The notes beneath the pieces were generated by a model. The model searched no databases and was not told the DNA's origin. It saw only the letters and a program-made list of their open reading frames with translations. This document shows positions 18,340 to 27,673 of a stretch of DNA of 64,000 nucleotides, in pieces. Position 1 is the first letter of the stretch. Every line of letters begins with the position of its first letter. Made by a program: the position numbers and the translations under genes. The stretch comes from Rhodocyclaceae bacterium (lineage in GTDB: Bacteria; Pseudomonadota; Gammaproteobacteria; Burkholderiales; Rhodocyclaceae). The stretch covers positions 62,001-126,000 of the forward strand of contig JAVBXY010000038.1 in assembly GCA_030824275.1 (NCBI GenBank), read 5' to 3'.

Positions 18340-21300
18340 TCAATTGCGCTGGAACAGCCAGACGCGGATCAGGGACAGCAGCTTGTCCACGTCGATCGGC
18401 TTGGCGATGTAGTCGCTGGCCCCGGCGGCCATGCATTTTTCCTGGTCGCCCTTGAGCGCCTTGGCGGTCATGGCGATGATGGGCACGGCCGCGTGGCGCG
18501 GATTACCGCGAATCGCGCGCATGGCGGTGTAGCCATCCATCTCCGGCATCATGATGTCCATCAGCACGAGGCCGACATCCGGGTTTTCCTCCAGTCGGGC
18601 CAGCGCGTCGCGGCCGTTCTCTGCCTCGATCACGATCATGTTCTTCTCGGCCAGGATGCTGGCGACGGAGAAGACGTTGCGCATGTCGTCGTCCACCAGC
18701 AGCACCTTGCGGCCTTCGAGCATCGCCTCCTTGTCCAGCGCGGTACGGATCATGCGCTGCTTGCTCGGGTGCAGGTTGCTCTCCACCAGATGCAGGAACA
18801 GGGTCACCTCGTTGAGCAGGCGCTCGGGACTCTTGGCGCCCTTGATGATGATGCTCTCGGCAAAGCGCCGCAGGCGGCGTTCGTCGTCGTGACTGAGGTC
18901 CTTGCCGGAATGGACGATGACCGGTGTGCGCCGGGCCTTGTCCAGGCTCTGGATGTGTTCCAGCAGCTCGAAGCCGGACATGTCGATGAGGCCGAGGTCG
19001 AGCACGATGCAGTCGAAGTCGGTCGCCGCCAGACGGGCGATGGCCTCGCGGCCGGTGGCGGCCACGCTGATATCCACATCCCGCTCGCCGAGCAGGGCAA
19101 CCATGCTCTTCGCTTCGTCGTGATTGTCCTCGACGATCAGCAGTTTCTTCATCGACTTGGCCAGCGCGTTCTCGATGGTGCCGAATGCCTCGTCCAGGCG
19201 TTCGCTGCTGGCCGGCTTGGTGATGAAGCCGATGGCACCCATGCTCATGGCCTTCTGGCGATCTTCCAGGCAGGTGATGAAGTGCACCGGGATGTGCCGG
19301 GTGCGGGGATTGTCCTTGAGGCGGCGCATCACGTCCCAGCCATCGAGGCCGGGCAGCATCACGTCGAGCAGGATGGCACTGGGCAACGCGCGTTCGGCCA
19401 GGGCCACGCCGCTTTCGCCATCGGCAGCCAGCAGCGGCGCGAAGCCACGCTCGCGGACCATGTGCTGGAGGATGCCGGCGAAGTTTTCGTCGTCCTCGAT
19501 GACGAGGATGCTGCGCTCGCCGGAGGGCTGTGGCGTCGGCACATCTGCCTGTGCCGCCAGTGTCGCTGGTGGCGCGGCAGGGCGGAGCGGGATGGCCGGT
19601 GCCATCGGCTGGATGGCGGGCGTCGCCGGAGCCTGCGACTCGCCACCGACGGGCGTCAGCGGCAGATAGAGGACAAACTCGCTGCCCTTGCCCAATTCGC
19701 TGCTCATGCGTATCTCGCCTTGCATGTTGCGCGCCAGCTGGAGCGAGATCGACAGGCCCAGGCCGGTGCCGCCGTATTTGCGGCTGATGGAGCCGTCGGC
19801 CTGCTGGAAGGCCTGGAAGATCAGGGGCTGCTTGTCGGCGGAAATGCCGATGCCGGTGTCGCGCACGGCGAAGGCGATGGCCGGCACGGACAGGGGATTG
19901 TCGGCGCCCGCCGGGACGCGCACGGACAAGGCGACGCCGCCATGCTCGGTGAATTTGAAGGCGTTGGCCAGCAGGTTTTTCAGCACCTGCTGGATACGCT
20001 GGTCGTCGCCCTTGAAGCTGGCAGGCACTTCGTCGGCCACCTCGATGCGGAAGTCCAGTCCCTTCTGTTCGGTCATCGGCGAGAACAGGGCGCCAGCGGC
20101 GCGGCAGATGTCCTGCACCGGAATCTCGACGATCTGGAATTGCATCTGTCCGGCCTCGACCTTGGACAGGTCGAGGATGTCATTGATCAGGTTGAGCAGG
20201 TCCTTGCCAGCGGAATGCATGGTGGCGGCGAACTCCACCTGCTTGTCCGTCAGATTGCCGTCCTTGTTCTGCTTGAGCAGACTGGACAGGATCATCAGGC
20301 TATTGAGCGGCGTGCGCAGCTCGTGGGACATGTTGGCGAGGAATTCCGATTTGTAGGTGCTGACCTGCTCCAGCTCCTCGGCCTTGGCGCGCAAGGTTTC
20401 GGCTGCCGCCTCGATTTCGCGATTCTTCAGGCGGATGCTCTCACGCTGCTGCTCCAGCAGTTGCGCCCGCTCTTCCAGCTCCTCGTTGCTCTGCTGGAGT
20501 TCTTCCTGCTGCACGCGCAGTTCTTCGGTCTGCTGCTGGGTTTCCTCCAGCAGTTCGGCCAGCCGCTGGCGCGATAGGTTGACGCTGAGGCCGATGGCGA
20601 TGCCCTCGGCGGCGAGGGTGAGGAACTCCTGTTCGGCGGCGGTGAATTCGCGGAAGCTGCCCAGCTCGATGGCACCCACCAGGCGTTCGTCGTGCAGCAG
20701 CGGCAAGGCCAGCACCCGTGCCGGCGTCGAGGAACCGACGGCCGAGGCAATCGGCAGATGCGTGGGCGGTACATCGCTCAGGCAGATCGGGCGCCGCTCG
20801 GCGGCGGCCTGGCCGATCAGGGTCTCGCCGACGCGGATGCGGTCGCCGCGACGGGTGAGGGCATAGCCGGCCACCAGATACAGTTCGTTGCCGCGATCAT
20901 CATGGAGATAGAGTGCGCCGACGCCGGCACCGAGGTATTCGGCCAGGTAGCCGAGGGCCTTGTCGGCCAGTTCGGCGGTGCCCTGTTCGCCGCGCATCAG
21001 GCGGTTGAGTTCGTTGAGTCCGGTCTTCAACCAGTTCGAGGTCTGTTCCTCCTCGCGGCCCTCGCGCAGGGAAAGCGTCATGCGACGGAAGGCATCGTCC
21101 AATGCCAGTTGCACTTCCGATAGACGTACCGCCGAGGCCAGCAGGGCGCCGGTCTCGTCGTCGGGTAGCCTGTCGAGGTCAATGTCCAGCGCTCGCGCCG
21201 AGCTGATGTCCTGATCCATCTGGCCGTTGCCGATGGCTTCGGCCATGCGGATTTTTTCCTCGCTGCCGTCGATCAGTCCGCCGACCGCTGTTACCGCCTT

Positions 21301-21948
21301 GTCCAGGGACTGGCGGACGCTGCGGGTCACCAGCAGGGCCACCGCGATACCACTGGCGATGATCAGGCTCAGCGTCAGGGAAATCAGGCGCACGGCCTTG
21401 CTGCCCTCCTGTTCGGCGCTGCGCTGGAATTCCTCGGCACTGGTGTTGGCGTAGCCGATGACATGGTCCACATGGCCCAGCAAGGTCTCGCCGATCTGAT
21501 GGTCCTGGCCGTCGTTGCGTGCGACGGCCTCAGCGCGACGGCCCTTGCGCACCAGTGCCAGGGTTTCCTCGCGGGTGGCGCGCAGGTCGATCAGGCCTTT
21601 CTCGATGTGCGTCAGATCGATGGCATTGCCCAGATAGCGTTCACGCACCAGCGCCAGGTTGGCATCGGTGCGTCGCACCTGTTCCTTCAGCTTGCGCTGG
21701 GTCCGGTCGATCTCGGTGGTCGAGCCGTTGTGCACCAGGTGGGTCATCAGCGCCTGATTGACGAGGATGTCGGCGCGAACCTCGAGGATGGCCTTGGAGA
21801 CGGCGAAGGGGTGGCGGATGATGTTGCCGGTCAATTCCGTCAGGGTCATCGCGCTGCGGCTGCCGATGATGCCGAGAACCAGGGCGCCGATGAGCAGCAG
21901 GGAAAAACCGAGCAACAGCCGGGTGACGATTTTCGTGCGGTTCAGCAT
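18340..21948 (-). CDS. Hybrid sensor histidine kinase with three receiver domains
   Basis: Membrane kinase of 1202 residues. Helix 1 (about 9-29), a four-helix-bundle periplasmic sensor, helix 2 (about 190-210), HAMP, GAF (about 315-470), a Gln/Glu-rich coiled coil, HisKA (SHELRTPLNS, His near 540), HATPase with GTGLGLSI, then three receivers with acceptor sites in ILLDVMLPGLDG (861), IVLDLGLIDMSG (985) and VLMDIMMPEMDG (1128). There is no HPt domain, so phosphotransfer to the GGDEF-EAL regulator must use an outside HPt or go directly. It is the first gene of the four-gene operon. Confidence 0.93.
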   Translation of the reverse strand: MLNRTKIVTRLLLGFSLLLIGALVLGIIGSRSAMTLTELTGNIIRHPFAVSKAILEVRADILVNQALMTHLVHNGSTTEIDRTQRKLKEQVRRTDANLALVRERYLGNAIDLTHIEKGLIDLRATREETLALVRKGRRAEAVARNDGQDHQIGETLLGHVDHVIGYANTSAEEFQRSAEQEGSKAVRLISLTLSLIIASGIAVALLVTRSVRQSLDKAVTAVGGLIDGSEEKIRMAEAIGNGQMDQDISSARALDIDLDRLPDDETGALLASAVRLSEVQLALDDAFRRMTLSLREGREEEQTSNWLKTGLNELNRLMRGEQGTAELADKALGYLAEYLGAGVGALYLHDDRGNELYLVAGYALTRRGDRIRVGETLIGQAAAERRPICLSDVPPTHLPIASAVGSSTPARVLALPLLHDERLVGAIELGSFREFTAAEQEFLTLAAEGIAIGLSVNLSRQRLAELLEETQQQTEELRVQQEELQQSNEELEERAQLLEQQRESIRLKNREIEAAAETLRAKAEELEQVSTYKSEFLANMSHELRTPLNSLMILSSLLKQNKDGNLTDKQVEFAATMHSAGKDLLNLINDILDLSKVEAGQMQFQIVEIPVQDICRAAGALFSPMTEQKGLDFRIEVADEVPASFKGDDQRIQQVLKNLLANAFKFTEHGGVALSVRVPAGADNPLSVPAIAFAVRDTGIGISADKQPLIFQAFQQADGSISRKYGGTGLGLSISLQLARNMQGEIRMSSELGKGSEFVLYLPLTPVGGESQAPATPAIQPMAPAIPLRPAAPPATLAAQADVPTPQPSGERSILVIEDDENFAGILQHMVRERGFAPLLAADGESGVALAERALPSAILLDVMLPGLDGWDVMRRLKDNPRTRHIPVHFITCLEDRQKAMSMGAIGFITKPASSERLDEAFGTIENALAKSMKKLLIVEDNHDEAKSMVALLGERDVDISVAATGREAIARLAATDFDCIVLDLGLIDMSGFELLEHIQSLDKARRTPVIVHSGKDLSHDDERRLRRFAESIIIKGAKSPERLLNEVTLFLHLVESNLHPSKQRMIRTALDKEAMLEGRKVLLVDDDMRNVFSVASILAEKNMIVIEAENGRDALARLEENPDVGLVLMDIMMPEMDGYTAMRAIRGNPRHAAVPIIAMTAKALKGDQEKCMAAGASDYIAKPIDVDKLLSLIRVWLFQRN

Positions 21949-22020
21949 CGCGGGATTCCTGATCCGGGGGAAGGTTTGCAGCCGCGCGATTATAGGGGCG
22001 GGAGGCCCTAAAACCCTGTT

Positions 22021-22338
22021 TTAATCGGGGTCGTTCAATGCCTTGCAGGACTTGGCACTGTCATCTTCGATGACGACGGCTTCGCCCTCGATGATGACTT
22101 CGCCAGCCGCCGGATCATCGTGCCGGGCGGGCGGCGGCATGCCGTTCATGGCCTGTTCGCGCAGCGCCTTGCGCAGGGCGCGGGTCTTCCACCAGACATA
22201 GCCGAAGACGCTCAGGCCGATTACCGCAACCACCGCCAGCACGGCCACCGAGAGCACGGCGCCGACGGCCAGCAGGACGAGGCCGCCAATCAGGGCCAGG
22301 GCCTTGCCCAGCGGGCCGGTGGGTTGTCGGTTCATCAT
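22021..22338 (-). CDS. Small membrane protein, unknown function
   Basis: About 105 residues with two adjacent hydrophobic helices (about 12-50), a basic stretch WWKTRALRKALREQ and an acidic tail rich in Glu and Asp. It starts 6 bp after the tex stop at ATG 22338; a TTG at 22344 would add two residues. The tight spacing suggests translation coupled to tex. I do not recognise the family. Confidence 0.55.
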   Translation of the reverse strand: MMNRQPTGPLGKALALIGGLVLLAVGAVLSVAVLAVVAVIGLSVFGYVWWKTRALRKALREQAMNGMPPPARHDDPAAGEVIIEGEAVVIEDDSAKSCKALNDPD

Positions 22339-22344
22339 CGACAA

Positions 22345-24705
22345 TCAGCGCTTGAGCTTGGCGAAGGCGGCGGCCATGGCACCATCGGCGGGTTCCGCCT
22401 GGCGCGGGGGCGGCGAAGCGCGACGCCCGCCATCACGGCCCCCATCACGCCCGCCATCGCGCGAATTCGCCGTAGCGCCAGCGCCGACTTTTGCTGCCGG
22501 CGCCGCATCGGTCAAACGCATGGTGAGGGCGATGCGCTTGCGAGGAACATCCACTTCCAGCACCTTCACTTTCACCACATCGCCGGCCTTGACCACCGTG
22601 TGCGGGTCTTTGACGAAGGTGTTGGACAGGGCCGAGATATGCACCAGGCCGTCCTGATGCACACCGATGTCCACGAAGGCGCCGAAGTTGGTGACGTTGG
22701 TGATCACGCCTTCGAGCTGCATGCCGGGCTGCAAGTCCTTGAGGTCTTCGATGCCGTCCTTGAAGGAAGCGGTCTTGAACTCGGGACGCGGATCGCGGCC
22801 GGGCTTTTCCAGTTCCTTGAGGATGTCCTGCACGGTGGGCAGGCCGAAGCGCTCGTCGGTGTATTTCTCGGCCTTCAGTGCACGCACGATCTTGCTGTCG
22901 CCGACTACTTCCTTCACGCCCTTGCTGATGTCGGCGAGGATGCGCTCGACCACCGGATAGGCTTCCGGGTGCACGCCCGAGGCGTCCAACGGATTGTCGC
23001 TGCCATTGACGCGCAGGAAGCCGGCGGCCTGCTCGAAGGTCTTGTCGCCGAGGCGCGGCACCTCGCGCAACTGGGCGCGGGACTTGAAGGCGCCGTGGGC
23101 ATCGCGGAAGCTGACGATGTTGGCGGCCAGCGTGCTGTTGAGGCCGGAGATGCGGGCCAGCAACGGCGCGCTGGCGGTGTTCACATCGACGCCGACGGAG
23201 TTCACGCAGTCCTCCACCACCGCATCGAGCTGGCGCGCCAGCTTGCTCTGGTTCAGGTCGTGCTGGTACTGGCCGACGCCGATGGACTTGGGATCGATCT
23301 TCACCAGTTCCGCCAGCGGGTCTTGCAGGCGGCGGGCGATCGACACGGCGCCGCGCAGCGATACGTCGAGTTCGGGGAATTCTTTGGCCGCGAGTTCCGA
23401 GGCGGAATAGATCGAGGCGCCGGCTTCCGAGACCACGATCTTGGTCAGGCCCAGTTCCGGGTGACGCTTCATCAGGTCGCCGGCCAGCTTGTCGGTCTCG
23501 CGGCTGGCGGTGCCGTTGCCGATGGCGATCAGCGCGGCGCCATGCTTGCCCGCCAGATGGCGCAGGGCGGCGAGCGAGGCATCCCAGTCGCGGCGTGGCT
23601 CGTGCGGGTAGATGGTGGTGGTTTCCAGCAGCTTGCCGGTGGCATCGACGACGGCGACCTTGACGCCGGTGCGGATGCCCGGATCGAGGCCGATCACCGT
23701 CTTCGGGCCGGCCGGGGCGGCCAGCAGCAGATCGTGCAGGTTGCGGGCGAAAACACGGATCGCCTCTTCCTCGGCGCGCTCGCGCAACTGGTTCATCAGT
23801 TCCAGTTCCAGGTGCAGCGAAAGCTTGACCAGCCAGGCCCAGCGGGCGGTTTCCAGCAGCCACTTGTCGCCGGCGCGACCCTGATCCTTGATGCCGAAGC
23901 GGCCGGAAATCATGGCGACGCAGGGCGAAGATTCCGGCGGATCACGCAGTTCCTGCTCGGTCTTCAAGGCCAGACGCAACACGTCCTCGTTGCGACCGCG
24001 AAACATGGCCAGGGCGCGATGGGAGGGTACGGCCTTGATCGGCTCGCGGAAATCGAACCAGTCGCGGAACTTGCTCACTGCCGGATCGTTGCTCTCGGCC
24101 TTGCCGTCGGCGACGGTGGAGACGAGGATGCCGTAGTCGTTGAGATAGCTGCGCAGCTTTTCCAGCAGCGAAGCGTCCTCGGCAAAACGCTCCATGAGGA
24201 TCTGGCGCGCGCCTTCGAGGGCCGCCTTGACGTCGGGCACATGCTGCTCCGGCGGCTCGGTGGCGGTGTTCACGTACTTGGCCGCCTCGTCCTCCGGCTT
24301 CAGCGTCGGGTCATTGAACAGCGCATCGGCCAGTGGCTCCAGCCCCGCCTCGCGGGCGATCTGGGCCTTGGTGCGGCGGCGCGGCTTGTAGGGCAGGTAG
24401 AGGTCTTCGAGGCGCTGCTTGGTGTCGGCGTTCTCCACCTCGTTGCGCAGCTCGGGGGTGAGCTTGCCCTGTTCGTCGATGCTGCTGATGATCGCCGCGC
24501 GGCGGTCTTCCAGCTCGCGCAGATAGCCCAGGCGCTCCGCCAGATTGCGCAACTGGGTGTCGTCGAGATTGTCGGTGACTTCCTTGCGGTAGCGGGCGAT
24601 GAAAGGCACGGTCGCGCCTTCGTCGAGCAGTTGCACGGTGGCGATAACCTGTTGCGGACGGACGCCGAGTTCCTCGGCGATGCGGTGTTCGATAGGAGGC
24701 AGCAT
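22345..24705 (-). CDS. tex: Transcription accessory protein Tex
   Basis: RNA-binding protein of 786 residues. The N-terminal Tex domain, the YqgF-like domain ([19 protein letters not shown]), helix-hairpin-helix elements ([20 protein letters not shown]) and a C-terminal S1 domain ([20 protein letters not shown]) are all visible. The ATG at 24705 is preferred over 24747 because family members begin close to [10 protein letters not shown]. The disordered tail carries three RDGG units and the in-frame dispersed repeat copy 3, encoding KVGAGATAN. Confidence 0.93.
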   Translation of the reverse strand: MLPPIEHRIAEELGVRPQQVIATVQLLDEGATVPFIARYRKEVTDNLDDTQLRNLAERLGYLRELEDRRAAIISSIDEQGKLTPELRNEVENADTKQRLEDLYLPYKPRRRTKAQIAREAGLEPLADALFNDPTLKPEDEAAKYVNTATEPPEQHVPDVKAALEGARQILMERFAEDASLLEKLRSYLNDYGILVSTVADGKAESNDPAVSKFRDWFDFREPIKAVPSHRALAMFRGRNEDVLRLALKTEQELRDPPESSPCVAMISGRFGIKDQGRAGDKWLLETARWAWLVKLSLHLELELMNQLRERAEEEAIRVFARNLHDLLLAAPAGPKTVIGLDPGIRTGVKVAVVDATGKLLETTTIYPHEPRRDWDASLAALRHLAGKHGAALIAIGNGTASRETDKLAGDLMKRHPELGLTKIVVSEAGASIYSASELAAKEFPELDVSLRGAVSIARRLQDPLAELVKIDPKSIGVGQYQHDLNQSKLARQLDAVVEDCVNSVGVDVNTASAPLLARISGLNSTLAANIVSFRDAHGAFKSRAQLREVPRLGDKTFEQAAGFLRVNGSDNPLDASGVHPEAYPVVERILADISKGVKEVVGDSKIVRALKAEKYTDERFGLPTVQDILKELEKPGRDPRPEFKTASFKDGIEDLKDLQPGMQLEGVITNVTNFGAFVDIGVHQDGLVHISALSNTFVKDPHTVVKAGDVVKVKVLEVDVPRKRIALTMRLTDAAPAAKVGAGATANSRDGGRDGGRDGGRRASPPPRQAEPADGAMAAAFAKLKR
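22468..22492 (-). repeat. Dispersed AAAAGTCGGCGCTG repeat, copy 3 (inside tex)
   Basis: Full-length copy read on the minus strand within the 3' part of tex, after the S1 domain. It is in frame and encodes AKVGAGATA in a low-complexity tail, where an insertion would be tolerated. It runs into the palindrome GCGAATTCGC. Confidence 0.85.
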
Positions 24706-24786
24706 GGGCAGGCGATGAAACGGAAACGGGCGCGAACTATGCCCCAAGCCGACGACCGTGGCAACGGCTTGACCGGGGCGAAAAAT

Positions 24787-25458
24787 TCAGGCGAAAAGAC
24801 TCGTCTGAACGCGGGTGAAATGCAGGAAACGCCCCTTGTAGGCTTCGCCCGACTGCTGCTTCGTCGCCGCGCGGGTTTCCGTGCAGGCATAGCCCAGCGC
24901 CGCCATGCGACGGTTGAAGCGCGGCCGGTTGCCCCGGTCCGGGTCGACGATGATCACTTCCACCGCTGCATTGGCGTGGCGGTCGATGAATTCGGCCAGC
25001 AGGTCCGGCAGGTCGCGGTCGTAGAGCAGGTCGCTGCCGATGATCAGATCGAAACGGCCCAGCGCCGGATTGGCCCGGCCCCAATGTCCAGTCAAATAGG
25101 GCAGGGGCAGCATGTCGTTGAGCAACACGTTCTCGGCGAGAAACACCCCCGCCAGCGGATGGCAGTCGCTGGCCGTGATGTCGGCCTGGCGGCCATGCAG
25201 CACGATGCTGGCCAGGGCCAGGCCGGACCCGATCTCGAGGATGCGCTTGCCCGCAATCGGCTGATGCCGCATGGCCTCCGCAAGAATGCGCGCCGACGGC
25301 CAGATCAAACCGAAGATTGGCCAGGCCGCCGACGAGATGCCGGCAAGGGCGGCTGCGCCGTCGGGGTCGGAATACTGTTGGCGGTCAAGCAGGGAGCGGA
25401 TGCGGTAGGCGGAATCGCCGATGGCGAGCGATTCGAACTTGACGTGATAACCGGGCAC
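24787..25458 (-). CDS. Class I SAM-dependent methyltransferase
   Basis: About 223 residues with a Rossmann methyltransferase core: motif I ILEIGSGLALAS, an acidic strand end ITASDCHP and post-motif LIIGSDLLYDRDLPDLL. The pattern resembles the METTL16-like/lysine methyltransferase group that modifies protein side chains, but the substrate is not deducible. The GTG at 25458 with AAAGGG upstream is chosen; a TTG at 25482 would add eight residues. It is transcribed away from the AT-rich patch that follows. Confidence 0.75.
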   Translation of the reverse strand: MPGYHVKFESLAIGDSAYRIRSLLDRQQYSDPDGAAALAGISSAAWPIFGLIWPSARILAEAMRHQPIAGKRILEIGSGLALASIVLHGRQADITASDCHPLAGVFLAENVLLNDMLPLPYLTGHWGRANPALGRFDLIIGSDLLYDRDLPDLLAEFIDRHANAAVEVIIVDPDRGNRPRFNRRMAALGYACTETRAATKQQSGEAYKGRFLHFTRVQTSLFA

Positions 25459-25721
25459 AGAGGCCCTTTCGGGGTGATGCAATGGGGCAGGCTAGCACGG
25501 GAGTCGTCGGATCACCGCGAAATCTCGAGGGTGCCGGGAGGGTGATTGAAGCGATGATGCCGACGGCGTATGCTGCATGGCATTGTGTTTCTTCCGGGGC
25601 GGCAAAAACTCATGCCTATTACTGGATATTTCGAGATGGCTAGATATGGATTTGTATTTCCAATGATGGCAACTTGGTTCCAGTATTGGACGTTCAATTC
25701 ACGTTCGGCATTTTGATCTCT

Positions 25722-26756
25722 ATGGTCCAGTACAAGAAAACGAATATCACTGCGAAGAACGGAATCAATTTCGTCCGCTCTGCAGTCGAGGGCGCTGGGT
25801 CGTTGTTTCACAAGATCGAAGCAGAAAACGATCTTGGAATTGATGGGCTCATTGAACTTATCCGTGACGAAAAACCGCTGAACCGACAAGTCGCCGTACA
25901 GATCAAGTCTGGCCCGTCGTACTACAACTCCTCCGGTGAGGAGTGCCTAATTCCGATTGAGCGCCACCGGGACTACTGGCTCAATCATCCCCTTCCGGTC
26001 TTGGGAGTTGTCTTTATTCCTGCACTTGGTGTTGCTCACTGGGTAAATATCAAGGGCTATCTAAAGGACCACCCGACCAATACCGTCATTCGCTTCCGCA
26101 CCAGTAGAGCAAACCATTTCGACCAATCTGCTTTCTCAACGATTTTTGTTCCGACAGTACTTCGTGAAGTTCCGGATCTATCGCTACCCGAAGCATTTAC
26201 CCTCTTTGGCTCCCCAAAGCCGGATGAGTCGTACCTCGGGTTGATAGTCCTGTTCCGTCGCTATCCGAACGATCCCGAAGTCTGGATCCGGTTGATTCAG
26301 CATCTTGTTGAGACGCCCTCTCAAGAGATTCCTCCTGTGCTGGTCTATTTCCTCGCACACATTCCGTGGCATGGTGACATCGCCTACTTTGGCGAAACTA
26401 TCACAGCTGAAACCAAGGCTCACGCTAAGAACTTGCTTGCACGTTTTTCCCGAGAGCTAGTCGTGAAGCTCCTGGAGTTCATCGACGAAGAGACTTCCAT
26501 TTCTCGTGGTGCTATCGGTCAATCAGTAGAGGCCATCATTTCATCATTGCCCAATGCCTCAAAGCTCTTGGAGGACACTGTTCTCGACAAATCGCTGGAA
26601 CCCTTCACGCGAGATTGTGCCGCGATAATCCTCGCGATGAATGAAGGTCCGGCAGCTATTCCAACGATCAAGCAGCTAGCCGACACAGGCTCTTGGTACG
26701 CTGGAGAACTCATTGAGCACATCGAAACATATGGGAGCTTTAATCCTTATGCATAA
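25722..26756 (+). CDS. DUF4365 domain protein (putative nuclease-fold, defence-type)
   Basis: A 344-residue protein whose first 130 residues match DUF4365. Key positions fit a PD-(D/E)xK-like core: Glu23 in SAVEGAG, Asp41 in DLGIDGLIEL and Gln60-x-Lys62 in VAVQIKSG. The remaining 200 residues are helical, perhaps repeat-like, and unassigned. The ATG at 25722 is preferred to a TTG at 25674. Base composition and codons are visibly more AT-rich than in neighbouring genes, which suggests acquisition by transfer. DUF4365 proteins occur in defence contexts; nuclease activity here is an inference. The upstream gap 25459-25721 holds no other gene I can support. Confidence 0.7.
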   Translation: MVQYKKTNITAKNGINFVRSAVEGAGSLFHKIEAENDLGIDGLIELIRDEKPLNRQVAVQIKSGPSYYNSSGEECLIPIERHRDYWLNHPLPVLGVVFIPALGVAHWVNIKGYLKDHPTNTVIRFRTSRANHFDQSAFSTIFVPTVLREVPDLSLPEAFTLFGSPKPDESYLGLIVLFRRYPNDPEVWIRLIQHLVETPSQEIPPVLVYFLAHIPWHGDIAYFGETITAETKAHAKNLLARFSRELVVKLLEFIDEETSISRGAIGQSVEAIISSLPNASKLLEDTVLDKSLEPFTRDCAAIILAMNEGPAAIPTIKQLADTGSWYAGELIEHIETYGSFNPYA

Positions 26757-26772
26757 GACGAAAAACTTAGGG

Positions 26773-26806
26773 GGCAGAGTCATTTTTAAATTTGAATGAT
26801 TCTGCC
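26773..26806. repeat. Inverted repeat downstream of the DUF4365 gene
   Basis: Arms GGCAGAGTCATT (26773-26784) and AATGATTCTGCC (26795-26806) pair over 12 bp with one G-T, around a 10-base AT-rich loop. It may act as a terminator for the DUF4365 gene, as an operator for the antitoxin gene that starts 25 bp later, or be a mobile-element remnant. Confidence 0.65.
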
Positions 26807-26830
26807 TCCTGCGATATTGGAGGATCACGA

Positions 26831-27073
26831 ATGACCACGCTTACCGCCAGCGAAGCTCGTACCAATCTGTACCAGCTTATCGATCAGACAACAGAATCAC
26901 ACGAGCCAATCTTCATTTCCGGCAAACACAGCAGTGCCGTTCTTCTCTCCGTGGAGGATTGGCGCGCGATACAGGAAACCCTGTATCAATTGGCCGTGCC
27001 TGGCATGCGCAAATCCATCAAGGTCGGGATGGACGAGCCTCTTGCAAAAAGTTCGAAGGCGCTCAAGTGGTGA
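26831..27073 (+). CDS. YefM/Phd-family antitoxin
   Basis: An 80-residue antitoxin of the Phd/YefM type. The DNA-binding N-terminus reads MTTLTASEARTNLYQLIDQT, followed by HEPIFISGKHSSAVLLSVEDW, the family hallmark. The ATG at 26831 has GGAGG eight bases upstream and replaces a longer frame start at 26792. Such proteins repress their own operon and neutralise a RelE/YoeB or Doc toxin, but no intact toxin gene follows. It may be an orphan or have lost its partner. Confidence 0.85.
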   Translation: MTTLTASEARTNLYQLIDQTTESHEPIFISGKHSSAVLLSVEDWRAIQETLYQLAVPGMRKSIKVGMDEPLAKSSKALKW

Positions 27074-27186
27074 CTCTGGAAATCGGCTTTCTCCTGAGTT
27101 GGATCACCGGAACCGGGAGGTCGCCGTACCGCCAGCGCCGACTTTTGAACGATGCGCCTATTCAGGTCAAGGCACTGAAGGAATGA
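27070..27186 (+). other. Short ORF at the toxin position, possibly a remnant
   Basis: A GTG overlapping the antitoxin stop opens a 38-codon frame in the place where yefM operons carry the roughly 84-residue YoeB/Txe toxin. The translation contains RRLLNDAPIQVKALKE, loosely reminiscent of the toxin's middle part, but similarity is too weak to call. A dispersed repeat copy covers its centre. It may be a decayed toxin or chance. Confidence 0.2.
27122..27146 (-). repeat. Dispersed AAAAGTCGGCGCTG repeat, copy 4
   Basis: Full 25-bp copy, close to the family consensus (tail GCGGTACGGCG). It lies between the antitoxin gene and the downstream VOC gene, both on the plus strand, and is the only clear intergenic copy not at a convergent junction. 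Confidence 0.88.
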
Positions 27187-27605
27187 AGCCCCGAATCACC
27201 GTCATCACCCTCGGCGTCGACGATCTGGAGCGCTCGCTTTGCTTCTATCGCGACGGTCTCGGTTTTCCGACCGAGGGCATCATTGGTCAGGAATTCGATC
27301 ATGGGGCGGTGGCCTTCTTCGATATGCATGCCGGTTTGAAACTGGCTCTCTGGCCCCGTAAGAGTCTTGCGCACGATTCGGGCATACCTCTCGGCAATTC
27401 GAATCCGACCGAATTCTCGCTCGGTCACAATGTTTCCTCCCGGGCCGAGGTGGATGCAGTGATGGCACAAGCCAGGCTTGCCGGTGCGGTGATCGTGAAG
27501 CCGGCGCAGGAAACCTTTTGGGGCGGTTACGCCGGCTATTTCCAGGACCCGGATGGGCATCTGTGGGAGGTCGTGTGGAATCCCCATCTATTGCCCGAGG
27601 ACTGA
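27183..27605 (+). CDS. VOC family (glyoxalase/bleomycin-resistance-like) protein
   Basis: A 140-residue vicinal-oxygen-chelate fold protein with two beta-alpha-beta-beta-beta modules: ITLGVDDLERSLCFYRDGLG at the start and GGYAGYFQDPDGHLWEVVWN at the end. The final Glu and an early Thr/His position are typical metal-site places in this family. The ATG at 27183 follows a GAAGGA site. The substrate is unknown; members range from lyases to dioxygenases and antibiotic-binding proteins. It converges on a GGDEF gene across a repeat copy. Confidence 0.85.
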   Translation: MKPRITVITLGVDDLERSLCFYRDGLGFPTEGIIGQEFDHGAVAFFDMHAGLKLALWPRKSLAHDSGIPLGNSNPTEFSLGHNVSSRAEVDAVMAQARLAGAVIVKPAQETFWGGYAGYFQDPDGHLWEVVWNPHLLPED

Positions 27606-27628
27606 GCGGATAGTCTTTGACTTCTGGC

Positions 27629-27673
27629 GCCACAGCCCCTCCGGGCCGTTTCATACCGCCAGCGCCGACTTTT
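27629..27673 (-). repeat. Dispersed repeat, copy 5 (45-bp extended form)
   Basis: On the minus strand the AAAAGTCGGCGCTGG core is followed by four variable bases, ATGAAACGGCCCG and AGGGGCTG, forming a GCCC/GGGC stem-loop. It matches the copy at 41284-41328 at 40 of 45 positions without gaps. Two Ts of the T-run belong to the stop codon of the adjacent minus-strand GGDEF gene. Confidence 0.85.

Noticed and set aside
25500-27190. Prophage or complete insertion sequence in the AT-rich patch
   Set aside because: No integrase, transposase, attachment-site duplication or terminal inverted repeats bounding the patch were found.
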